DNA of 64,000 bases. Source: JAJYSO01 sp964586655. GTDB taxonomy: Bacteria > Bacteroidota > Bacteroidia > Flavobacteriales > Flavobacteriaceae. Location: NCBI GenBank assembly GCA_964586655.1, contig CAZPGY010000001.1, positions 124,001 to 188,000 on the forward strand, given 5' to 3'. Positions within the stretch are counted from its first letter, which is position 1. Every line of letters starts with the position of its first letter. A model generated the notes under the pieces. That model saw only the letters and a program-made list of their open reading frames with translations, did no database searches and was not told the DNA's origin. The position numbers and the translations under genes were made by a program. This document shows, piece after piece, positions 33,946 to 43,126 of this stretch.

Positions 33946-34938
33946 ATGACAAACTTCACTTTTTTCAATACCGACCAACGAGACCGATTGACCAATCCAC
34001 GTCAAGGAGAAACTAAATTTGGGGAAGCACTCGATTTTGTCACCTCTTTTGAAGCCCTGCAGAATCACCGAGCCCCATACGTGATTTTTGGAATTCCCGA
34101 GGATGTAGGCATTCGTGGAAACTACGGTAAACCCGGAGCTTCCTCTACATGGGAATCTTTTTTGGCGGCTTTTTTAAATATTCAGGCCAATCAATTTAAC
34201 AATCCAAAAAATTGCCTGATTTTGGGGCAACTCGATTGTGGAGATTTTATGGAAGCGGCCCAAAAGGTGATGGCGACCGAGAAGAATCCGCAGGAAAAAT
34301 TAGGTGCTATCGCAGCACAAATCGACGATGAGGTTAGTGCGCTGGTATCTCGAATTGTATCGGCCGGAAAAATCCCCATTGTTATTGGCGGTGGACATAA
34401 TAATGCTTTTGGCAATATCAAAGGTACTTCACAAGGGCTGAGGCGACCGGTCAATATTCTGAATATTGATGCCCACACCGATTTGAGACGCACCGATTAC
34501 CGCCACAGCGGCAATGGGTTTAGCTTTGCCAAAAAAGAAGGATTGATGGCCCAATATGCCATGTTTGGAATTCATCGCAATTATACCCCTCAATATATTT
34601 TTGACCAATTTCAGCAAGATAAAACGGTTGACATCACATTTTTTGAAGCCCTGCTTTTAAAAGATCGACCCGCTCAACAGGCGCAATTTGAGGCGGCTAT
34701 GGATTTTGTCGATCGCAATTTTGGTCTGGAAATTGATTGTGATGCCATAACCGATTTTTCGAGTAGCGCAAAGACCCCCAGCGGATTTTCTGTCAATGAA
34801 ATTCGCCGGTTTATTTTGCTGGCCAAACGGGAAAGGGTATATTACCTTCATTTGACAGAAGCAGTTGCTCAAGGAAATCCACAAATTGGCAAAGCTTTGA
34901 GCTATATGACAGCCGATTTTATGACTGAGGAAGGATAA
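33946..34938 (+). CDS. hutG: Formimidoylglutamase (arginase family)
   Basis: Hydrolyses N-formimidoylglutamate to glutamate and formamide. Ureohydrolase fold with manganese motifs: VIGGGHNNAFG (the first His ligand), NIDAHTDLR and the later IDCDAITD. About 330 residues. I chose the ATG at 33946: an upstream TTG at 33886 would add 20 residues with no family likeness and would run into a sequence resembling the end of the 132-bp repeat. Its neighbour hutI supports the role; agmatinase or guanidine hydrolase is the alternative. Confidence 0.9.
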   Translation: MTNFTFFNTDQRDRLTNPRQGETKFGEALDFVTSFEALQNHRAPYVIFGIPEDVGIRGNYGKPGASSTWESFLAAFLNIQANQFNNPKNCLILGQLDCGDFMEAAQKVMATEKNPQEKLGAIAAQIDDEVSALVSRIVSAGKIPIVIGGGHNNAFGNIKGTSQGLRRPVNILNIDAHTDLRRTDYRHSGNGFSFAKKEGLMAQYAMFGIHRNYTPQYIFDQFQQDKTVDITFFEALLLKDRPAQQAQFEAAMDFVDRNFGLEIDCDAITDFSSSAKTPSGFSVNEIRRFILLAKRERVYYLHLTEAVAQGNPQIGKALSYMTADFMTEEG

Positions 34939-35176
34939 AAAGCATGAGTTGTGCTGAGGGATTAAAAATATTTTTCCCAAACCTTTGTTATTAAAGCTTT
35001 TTTTTGCGTTGAGCTTTAAAAAAAATAGTAGTTTTATCCGCTGGCAGAATTTTTGTGGATAGTAAAAAGCTCGATTTTTAAGCAGGCTGTCCGTTTTTGT
35101 CGAGAGAAGGAAATGCCCGAAACCAACCGATGGTTTAAAAGGATTTCCTTATCATTAATATTAAGTTTAAGACGCT

Positions 35177-37348
35177 ATGAAACCATTCCATTTGATGAAG
35201 AAAAATTCTCTTCTTTTTTTATTGGGGTTGATTTTGGCCGTTGCTTCGTGCAGCTTTACCACCAAAAAAATCGATCCGGGCGATAATAGCAAAGAAGAAG
35301 TGCTTACCGAGTTGATTACTTTTGTTTTAGAGAACTATCACTATGCCCCAAAAGCGATTGATGACGGATTCTCCAAAAAAGTATATGAGCAATATTTGAA
35401 GCGACTCGACCCGAGAAAACGCTTTTTTCTGAAAAGTGATATCAAAGAGTTTTCAAAATATAAAACCGCGATTGACGATCAGCTTAAAAACCATCAGGTA
35501 GATTTTTTTAAGCTGACCTATACCCGTCTTCAACAGCGAATTGACGAAATGAATAAGGTCTATCAAGATATTTTGGAGGAAGGTTTTGACTTTAGTAAGC
35601 CCGAAAAGATTCATACCGAATATGAAGACTTGGCTTATCCTACTACGGAGAAAGAGCGAAGAGACCGATGGCGTAAGCAATTGAAATTCTCTACGCTTTC
35701 CTCTTATTACAACCTCAAAAAGGATCAAAAACGAGAGGCTGAAAAGGCTGAAAAAGAGGGTGATACCGACTTTGAGCCTAAAACTGATGCGGAATTACAA
35801 AAGGAAGCCCAAAAGAACACCCGCCATGCTTTAAAGCAATTTTTTGACATTAACGAAGATTTGGACGAGAGCGATTGGTTTTCTTTTTACCTGAATACCA
35901 TTGCCCATGAATTTGATCCGCATACGGGCTATTTTGCTCCTCGCGACAAAGAAAACTTCGATATTAACATGTCCGGAAGCTTAGAAGGAATTGGAGCACA
36001 GCTTCAAAAAGATTTGGATAATATTAAAGTAATCCGACTTATTTCCGGAGGACCGGCTTGGCGAGACGGCCGTCTTGAAGTGGGGGATATCATTAAAAAG
36101 GTGAGACAAGAAGACGAAGAAAAGGCGGTGAGCATTGTCGGCATGCCCATCAACGATGCCGTACAACTCATTCGAGGTCCCAAAGGTTCGCAGGTGATTC
36201 TAACCGTTGAAAAGGTAGACGGCTCTATTACCGAAATTGAATTGACCCGTGATGTTGTACAACTTGAGGCCACTTATGCCAGAAGTGCCATCACCCAAAA
36301 AAACGGGGAAACCTATGGGCTGATCAAATTGCCGAGTTTTTACTTTGATATGGACGATTATGAAAAGCGCAATGCCGCTTCGGATGTGCGCAAACAAATC
36401 GAATATTTAAAAGAGCAGCATATTGACGGACTCATACTGGATTTACGCAACAATGGCGGCGGATCCTTGTCTACGGCCATCGATATCGCCGGATTCTTTA
36501 TCGATAAAGGCCCGGTGGTTCAGGTGCGGTCGCGTGATCACGATAAAAAAGTGTTGAAAGACCGCAACTCTTCCGTAAAATGGAATGGTTCTTTGGTTAT
36601 TTTGGTCAATGAGCTTTCGGCTTCGGCCTCAGAAATCTTGGCAGCTGCTATGCAAGACTATGGACGAGCTGTTATTTTGGGAAGCGAGCAAACCTATGGA
36701 AAGGGAACCGTGCAGCGCTTTATCAACCTCAATCGTTTTATGCGTAGCGACGAGTTAGGAAACATGGGGGCCCTTAAAATTACGACCCAAAAGTTTTACC
36801 GTATTAATGGTGGCGCCACCCAGCTCAAAGGAGTACACAGCGATGTAGTAGTTCCCGACCGCTATACCTTTATAAAAATTGGCGAGCGCGATAACGAAGC
36901 GCCTTTGCCTTGGGATGAAATTACGCCGGCAGATTATGAACGGTGGAACGGATATGAGAATCTGGCAAAAGTGATCAAGGAAAGTCAGCACCGGGTTGAT
37001 ACTACCCAACAATTCAATTATATTACCCAACATGCCAAATGGATTGCCGAGCACCGCGATAAAAATGTGTTTCCGCTGGGTTATGAAGCTTTTAAAAGTA
37101 TGAAAGAAGAGCGTCAGGCAATGGCCAAGAAATTTGATTCGCTCGCTGAGTATGAATCCAATTTGACCTTTTCTTCTCTTCCGTATGAAATTCAGCGATT
37201 TGAAACGGATTCTACCTTACAGGAAAAGCGGGAACGCTGGCACAAGAATTTGGGGGAAGATATTTATGTAGAAGAGGCCATTCACATTTTGTCTGACCTG
37301 AAACTAACACAAAATCAACAGCGAAAAGTAGCTAAAGCAAAAGAATAG
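35177..37348 (+). CDS. C-terminal processing protease (Tsp/Prc family), lipoprotein
   Basis: A 723-residue periplasmic serine protease that degrades or trims proteins from the C-terminus. The signal ends in a lipobox AVASC (C25), so it is probably lipid-anchored. A PDZ domain lies near 260-345 (SLEGIGAQLQKD, GDIIKKV, GPKGSQVILTV). The S41 catalytic domain has DLRNNGGGSLSTA, the serine in NELSASASEIL (about 485) and K509 in TYGKGTVQ. The C-terminal DUF3340-like part follows. An in-frame ATG at 35195 gives a neater signal peptide and may be the real start. The permease gene starts 3 bases after the stop. Confidence 0.94.
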   Translation: MKPFHLMKKNSLLFLLGLILAVASCSFTTKKIDPGDNSKEEVLTELITFVLENYHYAPKAIDDGFSKKVYEQYLKRLDPRKRFFLKSDIKEFSKYKTAIDDQLKNHQVDFFKLTYTRLQQRIDEMNKVYQDILEEGFDFSKPEKIHTEYEDLAYPTTEKERRDRWRKQLKFSTLSSYYNLKKDQKREAEKAEKEGDTDFEPKTDAELQKEAQKNTRHALKQFFDINEDLDESDWFSFYLNTIAHEFDPHTGYFAPRDKENFDINMSGSLEGIGAQLQKDLDNIKVIRLISGGPAWRDGRLEVGDIIKKVRQEDEEKAVSIVGMPINDAVQLIRGPKGSQVILTVEKVDGSITEIELTRDVVQLEATYARSAITQKNGETYGLIKLPSFYFDMDDYEKRNAASDVRKQIEYLKEQHIDGLILDLRNNGGGSLSTAIDIAGFFIDKGPVVQVRSRDHDKKVLKDRNSSVKWNGSLVILVNELSASASEILAAAMQDYGRAVILGSEQTYGKGTVQRFINLNRFMRSDELGNMGALKITTQKFYRINGGATQLKGVHSDVVVPDRYTFIKIGERDNEAPLPWDEITPADYERWNGYENLAKVIKESQHRVDTTQQFNYITQHAKWIAEHRDKNVFPLGYEAFKSMKEERQAMAKKFDSLAEYESNLTFSSLPYEIQRFETDSTLQEKRERWHKNLGEDIYVEEAIHILSDLKLTQNQQRKVAKAKE

Positions 37349-37351
37349 GTT

Positions 37352-38461
37352 TTGGCAAAGTCCTCAGAATCACTGACTCGTCTGGCGCTCCAAAAGTTCA
37401 AAAAAAACTTATGGGGCGTCATGAGTTTTTGGTACATTGTCACTTGTGTGGTTGTTGCCGTTTTTGCCTATTTCATTATTCCCGACCATTCTAATAATGC
37501 CAATAAAATGCACCTGCCCATACACTCCAAACCACCGGGCTTTAGCGTGCAGATGCTGCTTATTCCTAATCAACATCAAGAAGAAGCTTCTTGGATACAT
37601 GTTTTTTTATATGGAAAGGAGAATGTACCCGAAGAAATTCCAATTACCGATTACCACTTCTCTAAGGATTCTCTTACGGTCACGCCCTATATGGGAAAAG
37701 GCGTGGAGGGACCGCTCCGATCTTTTGATTTGAGCCAGACCTTTCCCCGTGAAAGCATCGCCCAGATCAAGCAAAAATACCTTGAAACGCGTACCTTTTG
37801 GCTGGGAACGGATAAATATGGTCGCGATTTTTTGAGCCGTATTTTGTTGGGAACGCGCGTTTCTTTGTCCATCGGGTTTATAGCCGTTTTGATATCATTG
37901 ATTATCGGCATAAGTCTCGGTGCCCTCGGCGGGTATTATGGCGGAAAAGTAGATCAAGTGATCATGTGGCTGATCAACGTCACTTGGTCCATCCCCACTT
38001 TGCTGCTGGTGATTGCCATGACCCTGGCTTTGGGAAAAGGCTTCTGGCAGGTATTTATTGCCGTAGGGCTCACCATGTGGGTGGAAGTAGCTCGGGTGGT
38101 ACGCGGACAAGTCAAAAGCGTTAAAGAAATGCCCTTTGTGACTGCAGCCCGAGCATTGGGATATAAAAACCTGCGGATTATAAGACGACACATCCTTCCC
38201 AATGTGATGGCTCCGGTGATTGTTATTTCTGCTGCTAATTTTGCCTCCGCCATATTGGTAGAAAGCGGATTGAGTTTTCTCGGAATTGGGGCACAACCGC
38301 CCATGCCGAGCTGGGGAACGATTATTAAAGAGCACTACAGCTATATTGTACTCGGAAAACCTTTCCTCGCCATCATTCCCGGATTGGCCATTATGAGTTT
38401 GGTCTTGGCATTTATGCTTATCGGAAACGCCTTGCGAGATGCTTTGGATGTGAGCAACTGA
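37352..38461 (+). CDS. Oligopeptide/dipeptide ABC transporter permease (DppC/OppC type)
   Basis: A 369-residue inner-membrane permease. A first membrane helix (SFWYIVTCVVVAVFAYFIIP) is followed by a roughly 100-residue extracytoplasmic domain and five further helices. The EAA motif for the ATPase is EMPFVTAARALGYKNLRIIRRHILPN, and the end matches DppC (GLSFLGIGAQPPMPSWGTII). The start is TTG at 37352, since the first ATG would cut the conserved LALQKFKKNLWGVMSFW. It sits 3 bases after the protease gene, but no OppB, OppD or binding protein is in this window. Confidence 0.88.
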   Translation: MAKSSESLTRLALQKFKKNLWGVMSFWYIVTCVVVAVFAYFIIPDHSNNANKMHLPIHSKPPGFSVQMLLIPNQHQEEASWIHVFLYGKENVPEEIPITDYHFSKDSLTVTPYMGKGVEGPLRSFDLSQTFPRESIAQIKQKYLETRTFWLGTDKYGRDFLSRILLGTRVSLSIGFIAVLISLIIGISLGALGGYYGGKVDQVIMWLINVTWSIPTLLLVIAMTLALGKGFWQVFIAVGLTMWVEVARVVRGQVKSVKEMPFVTAARALGYKNLRIIRRHILPNVMAPVIVISAANFASAILVESGLSFLGIGAQPPMPSWGTIIKEHYSYIVLGKPFLAIIPGLAIMSLVLAFMLIGNALRDALDVSN

Positions 38462-38731
38462 TGACCAACTCCTTTTTTTTATAAAAAAATTGACGCAAAG
38501 GGATGTTCTGAAATTATTCCCTTATATTGCTGTATATTAAGGCTTCCAATTGATACAGGTGCAAATCCTCTCTGGATTCGGTTGGCAGCTCTTCCGTTGA
38601 GGACGATGCAAAAGGACTTGACATTTGCAGGAAGAAAAAAGTCCGGATAATTGCAAAACGATGAAACCAATGAAAGCATCCTTCCTCGACTCGGTTTCTT
38701 TGGAGTAATTTAAACGGCTAAACTTTGACCT

Positions 38732-40012
38732 ATGAATTCAGATAAAAACAACAACAAAACTTCGATGTATGACAATGTGATGGATCAATATAATCATGTT
38801 GCCGATAAGATGGGGCTCGATGAAAATATTAGAAAAATACTGGCGACGACCAATAATGAGATTACCGTTCATTTTCCGGTGCGTATGGATGATGGTCATG
38901 TAGAAATTTTTACGGGTTTTCGCGTTCAACACAACAATTCTCTTGGGCCTTATAAAGGAGGATTGCGTTATCACCCTACGATTAGCATCATGGATTCCCG
39001 CGCTTTGGCCATGTGGATGACCTGGAAAGCCTCTTTGGCCGGCTTGCCCTTTGGAGGAGCTAAAGGAGGAATTGAGTTTGATCCGAGAGATTATTCCAAT
39101 TCTGAATTAGAACGCATCACCCGAAGATTTACGTTCGCTTTGGGGGATAATATCGGTCCCAATATCGATATAGTGGCGCCGGATGTGAATACCAACTTTC
39201 AAACCATGGCCTGGATATTAGATACTTATACGCATACCAAGTCTGCTGCCGAACGCACCAAAAATCAAAATGTAGCTACCGGAAAACCAACCGATATCGG
39301 AGGCCTGGAAGGCCGTGATCGCTCGACCGGATATACGGTTTTTTTGGCTACTAAATTTTATCTTGAAGAACAGGGGGAAGAACTTGACGGAAAGACATTT
39401 GCCCTACAGGGATTTGGAAATGTGGGGCAGTGGTATGCCTATTTTATGATTCAAAATGGCGCTAAACTCGTCGCCCTTCAGGATGCTTATGCTACCTTGA
39501 AAAATGAAAAAGGGATTGATGTGGCCAAGTTAATCGATTATATTCATACCAATGACGCTTCTATTAAAGGTTTTGGTGAAGCCGAAGAAGTAGAAGCTTC
39601 CACTTTTTTTGGTACAGCTTGTGACATCCTGGTTCCGGCTGCCTTGGGCAATCAAATTCATAGTGATAATGCGGCTTCCGTTAAAGCCAAACTCATTGTA
39701 GAAGGCGCCAACGGACCGGTTACCGCAAGGGGTGAAAAAATATTATTGGCACAAGGGGTCACTATTTTGCCCGATTTCTTGTGTAATTCAGGCGGAGTTA
39801 TTGGCAGCTATTATGAATGGTTGCAAAACAAAAGCGGCGAATCATGGGAACTGGAGGAAGTCATGCCTAAGATTCAAAATAAATTTGCCAAAAGCTTTAA
39901 AAAAGTTTCAGACGCCGTAAATGAAAATCAAGTAGATTGGCGAATGGCAGCCTATATGATAGCCATTCACCGTATTGAAAAAGCCTATTTGCAACGCGGC
40001 ATCTTTCCTTAA
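38732..40012 (+). CDS. Glutamate dehydrogenase (Glu/Leu/Phe/Val family)
   Basis: Cytosolic enzyme interconverting glutamate with 2-oxoglutarate and ammonia. The 426 residues carry the family's glutamate site GGLRYHP (77-81), catalytic K111 in PFGGAKGGIEFDP, the NAD(P) Rossmann turn LQGFGNVGQWYAYFM, and EGANGPVTARGE. The length matches the hexameric GDH-II class of about 420 residues, more often NAD-dependent; cofactor preference is not certain. The gene stands alone and converges with the TPR gene to its right. The 270 bases before it hold no clear promoter. Confidence 0.95.
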   Translation: MNSDKNNNKTSMYDNVMDQYNHVADKMGLDENIRKILATTNNEITVHFPVRMDDGHVEIFTGFRVQHNNSLGPYKGGLRYHPTISIMDSRALAMWMTWKASLAGLPFGGAKGGIEFDPRDYSNSELERITRRFTFALGDNIGPNIDIVAPDVNTNFQTMAWILDTYTHTKSAAERTKNQNVATGKPTDIGGLEGRDRSTGYTVFLATKFYLEEQGEELDGKTFALQGFGNVGQWYAYFMIQNGAKLVALQDAYATLKNEKGIDVAKLIDYIHTNDASIKGFGEAEEVEASTFFGTACDILVPAALGNQIHSDNAASVKAKLIVEGANGPVTARGEKILLAQGVTILPDFLCNSGGVIGSYYEWLQNKSGESWELEEVMPKIQNKFAKSFKKVSDAVNENQVDWRMAAYMIAIHRIEKAYLQRGIFP

Positions 40013-40039
40013 TATTTTAATCCACAGGAGAATTGGAAG

Positions 40040-41827
40040 TTACTGAAGCTCGTCTCCGCGGAGCTGCCTGAATTTTTCCCGGGCATTGACATAAAAAATA
40101 CTGTCGGAGTGGTGAAAGATGATTTGTTTATAATTCTCCATCGCTTTTTGGGGCAAGTTTAGTTTATTGCGATACAATTCGGCCAAGTAGTAATAAGCAT
40201 CGTCGGCAAGTGGACCGTCGGCATAATACTGAATAATCTTTTGATAGTTTTTTGCGGCCGCTTGATACTGTGCTTGTTTTTCTTGCAATTTAGCCAGCCT
40301 AAACAGCGCGTCGTCTTCAATATCTGTTCCCTTATGCCGGATTAAAATGTCTTTCAAAACCTCAATAGATTGTAGGGTTTTGCCCTGTGTAGCCAGTAAA
40401 TCTGCCCGGGCAAATTGTTTTAAAGCCGCTTGGGTAGAATCTTGACCTTTGTTGGTTTCAATGAGTAAATTTAATGCCAAAGCATTGTTGGCGATGAGGT
40501 CGGAGGTGGCTTCTTTGAGTACTTTCAATTGGGTTTGTGCCCAGGCAAAATCACCTTTATAATAACTGGTTTTGGCTACTTTAAAAGTGGCTTTTCGGGC
40601 TATGGGACTGTTTTGAAGCGATCCGGCAATCTGACTGTAGTAGATTAAAGCTTGGTTAAATTTTTCTTCGGCAACCCATACATCGGCCAGCTTCATTTTG
40701 ACACGGGCACTTTCAAAACGGTTTAATTCGAGCGCCAAAGCCTGATTTAGGAGACTTTTGGCCCGGTCAGTTTGTTGCTGCATAAAAGCCAAAAAGGTGG
40801 CATACTGCAGTTGCAACCGAAGGGTTTCGGGACCTTTTCCGTAGGTGGATAATATGGAAGAGAACTCTTTGTCCAAAGCTTGATAAGACGCAGGCCGGGC
40901 GGCTGTCATTTTGATTTCCATCAACTCGCCATAGGCTTGGAGCTTTTGCTCCGTGGTCAATGCTTTTTCAATGGCAAACGTCAAGATATCATTGGCGGTT
41001 TGGTATTCATTTTTTTCAGCTGCAATACGAGCCAATTGAATGATCTTGGAAAGGTCTTTTTGAGAAGAACGTCGATAAACAGCCTTTTCCTGGATAAAAG
41101 CCTTCATAAATTGGTCTTCTTGCACATAGAGCCAACTCAACAACCGATTATAGAATATCTTGGGATCGGTTTGAATGCGCTTGATCAAGGTCATGCGCAA
41201 ACTCTGATTGGCTTTGTTGTGGGGATCGGTAGTGATAAAACGCGAAAAATGGCGATTGACAAGCCGATAATATTGCTCGTTTTCGAGAATCAAATCCAAG
41301 TAGTAAGAAAACATTTGGTCATATTTTCCTTGCTCTCCATAAAGAAGGGCCAATTCGATGATAAAACGAGCGCTGGATTTGTGGGATAATGCAATTTGGT
41401 AGGCTTGAATAGCTTTTTGCAAGAGATTGATTTTATGAAAGTCGTTCCCAATCCGATAGGCTTTGGCGGGCCTTTTCTCGATGCTGGCAAGGGCTTTTTT
41501 ATAAAAGATTTCAGCCTTTTCTTCTTTTCCCCAAAGTTGGTAATTGTGACCAATCTCTACATTGATCCCCGGATAATTTGGACGCCGTTTGGCAAATTCC
41601 CGTAGGTTTTTTCCGGCTTCCTCATATTTTTCCTGCTGTTGTAAGGAGGAAACCCATCCTTTCAGAAAGCTGAAACTGTTGTTGTTTTTACGGTACAACT
41701 GTTGATAGATGGAAGCGGCTTTGACATATTCGCCCTGCTCAAAATAATTTTTAGCCAGCCCACTACTTTGGGCATATCCGTGATGACCAGCCCAGAGGAA
41801 GATAAAACTGATAATCAAATACCGCAT
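40040..41827 (-). CDS. Exported TPR-repeat protein
   Basis: About 595 residues with a signal peptide (MRYLIISFIFLWAGHHGYAQ) and consecutive tetratricopeptide units, for example NYFEQGEYVKAASIYQQLY, EEKFNQALIYYSQIAGSLQNS and DALFRLAKLQEKQAQYQAAAKNYQKII. I chose the ATG at 41827; an in-frame start at 41938 would add 37 residues without family character before the signal. It probably acts in the periplasm as a scaffold. Its end is 27 bases from the glutamate dehydrogenase stop, on the opposite strand. Function unknown. Confidence 0.82.
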   Translation of the reverse strand: MRYLIISFIFLWAGHHGYAQSSGLAKNYFEQGEYVKAASIYQQLYRKNNNSFSFLKGWVSSLQQQEKYEEAGKNLREFAKRRPNYPGINVEIGHNYQLWGKEEKAEIFYKKALASIEKRPAKAYRIGNDFHKINLLQKAIQAYQIALSHKSSARFIIELALLYGEQGKYDQMFSYYLDLILENEQYYRLVNRHFSRFITTDPHNKANQSLRMTLIKRIQTDPKIFYNRLLSWLYVQEDQFMKAFIQEKAVYRRSSQKDLSKIIQLARIAAEKNEYQTANDILTFAIEKALTTEQKLQAYGELMEIKMTAARPASYQALDKEFSSILSTYGKGPETLRLQLQYATFLAFMQQQTDRAKSLLNQALALELNRFESARVKMKLADVWVAEEKFNQALIYYSQIAGSLQNSPIARKATFKVAKTSYYKGDFAWAQTQLKVLKEATSDLIANNALALNLLIETNKGQDSTQAALKQFARADLLATQGKTLQSIEVLKDILIRHKGTDIEDDALFRLAKLQEKQAQYQAAAKNYQKIIQYYADGPLADDAYYYLAELYRNKLNLPQKAMENYKQIIFHHSDSIFYVNAREKFRQLRGDELQ

Positions 41828-42001
41828 AACATTTATGTTAAACAAAGAAAGGAGGAGTATCAAGACGATGCCGATTTTTTTATAATCCCGGGTAAACTCT
41901 ACCCCACTTGAACCGGCCTGCTGCTTTCCTTTGGTCAAAGATATATTTTTAGTCTCACTTTTGAGAAGATCTGTGATTTATTTGCGGTTGAAAGTATAAA
42001 A

Positions 42002-42628
42002 TTATGAATTGGCGTTCGCCAGGTCCGCGGCTACTTTCTTTTCAAAATAATGAATCAATTCGCAAACAGGCTGATAATGCGCCCGGGTTAAACGCTGACT
42101 GATGGTCGATTGAGAGACACCGAGCTGTCGGGAAATCTCTTCTTGAGAAACGCCGGGTTTGTCGAGCACATAACTCAGGGTAGCCGCCGAAGTGGGCGTC
42201 CAATGATTCATAAAACTCAAGGCCAAGCGGAGCATTAGGTTGATGGATTGATCAAATTCGGTTTGCTCACTTTTTAAACACAACTTTTTATGTCGAGCGC
42301 TTGTGCTTTCATAGGCAGCTATGGAATGGAGATAAGCTGTGCCGTTAGACCGACTGATGTGGGAATGCCGATAGCTTTCTTCTCCTAAGCCTATTCCCAT
42401 GCGAATATCGACACCCGGCAGAGATTTGAGTAAGCTTTTGAGATTGATGGCAACGGATAGGGCTCGTTGAGGAGAATTTATTCTCAATTGAAACTCCTTT
42501 CCCCTATAAACTTCCCAAGACAAGGGAGTCGCCCCGAAGGTTTCCAGGTAATTCGTCAATAAGCGCATTTGCCTATCCTGATCCTGTATCTGATTGCCGG
42601 TAAGGCTCCCGGTTAGAATGGCTACCAT
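42002..42628 (-). CDS. SatD-like protein with C-terminal helix-turn-helix
   Basis: A 208-residue probable transcriptional regulator. The N-terminal part VAILTGSLTGNQIQDQ and VYRGKEFQLRINSPQRALSVAINLK match the SatD family pattern (TGD-I-x-S-R and RGD-x-FQ). The C-terminal PGVSQEEISRQLGVSQSTISQRLTRAHYQPV (about 158-188) is a helix-turn-helix. Upstream are two identical 18-base AT-rich direct repeats, the nearest 6 bases before the start, which suggests autoregulation. Fold class good, ligand and targets unknown. Confidence 0.75.
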   Translation of the reverse strand: MVAILTGSLTGNQIQDQDRQMRLLTNYLETFGATPLSWEVYRGKEFQLRINSPQRALSVAINLKSLLKSLPGVDIRMGIGLGEESYRHSHISRSNGTAYLHSIAAYESTSARHKKLCLKSEQTEFDQSINLMLRLALSFMNHWTPTSAATLSYVLDKPGVSQEEISRQLGVSQSTISQRLTRAHYQPVCELIHYFEKKVAADLANANS

Positions 42629-42634
42629 AGGCTA

Positions 42635-42652
42635 TTTATAATATAAATAAAT
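42635..42652. promoter_or_regulatory. AT-rich direct repeat, copy 1 (candidate operator)
   Basis: TTTATAATATAAATAAAT, identical at 42691-42708. Start-to-start distance is 56 bases. It lies 6 bases before the SatD-like gene (minus strand). Confidence 0.5.
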
Positions 42653-42690
42653 TATATTTACAAATATAATGAAATATAGTAATAATATAT

Positions 42691-42708
42691 TTTATAATAT
42701 AAATAAAT
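42691..42708. promoter_or_regulatory. AT-rich direct repeat, copy 2 (candidate operator)
   Basis: Second identical 18-base copy of the sequence at 42635. Exact identity in AT-rich DNA supports a functional site, though chance cannot be excluded. Confidence 0.45.
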
Positions 42709-43126
42709 AATAGATATATAAAATTTTCTGGAAGGATGAGAAAAGGGAGAAGGCGTTTTTCAGGACAATACACTTATTTTGCATAGCCGAAGAAAATAAA
42801 GGGGCGAATGAGAATTTGAATGGTTTGATCAGGTAATATTTTCCGGGAAAATAGACTTCTCAGCCGGTTCGAAACAAATACAAAAAGTTGAAGATAAACT
42901 GAACAGCAGGCTCCAAAGCGCTATGGTATTAATGGGCATGACTTGGCAGGAGAAGAATAGAGGAGGAGTCACCTCGAGCGGCTGCTCATGACAGAGCGAT
43001 CCTCAACTACGTTTGAAATAATGGGCTTGGAAATTTTGAATTATTTGGATTTTACCCTCCTATATTTGGTATAGGTTCACTTATAATTTGCATTCTTTTT
43101 GACACCAATTATCCCCAAGAGGTGTT

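Larger units (their letters stand above)
42629..43126. other. Intergenic region with AT-rich direct repeats and a possible gene remnant
   Basis: The first 80 bases hold the repeats 42635-42652 and 42691-42708. An open frame of 59 codons without an early start (42812-42991, EWFDQVIFSGKIDFSAG...) has coding-like composition but no recognised family. Nothing else seen. Confidence 0.4.

Noticed and set aside
38462..38731. Possible riboswitch or 15-codon leader peptide before glutamate dehydrogenase
   Set aside because: The bases GGTGCAAATCC look slightly like a cobalamin motif, but the other conserved boxes are missing; the short frame 38661-38708 has no regulatory residue bias.
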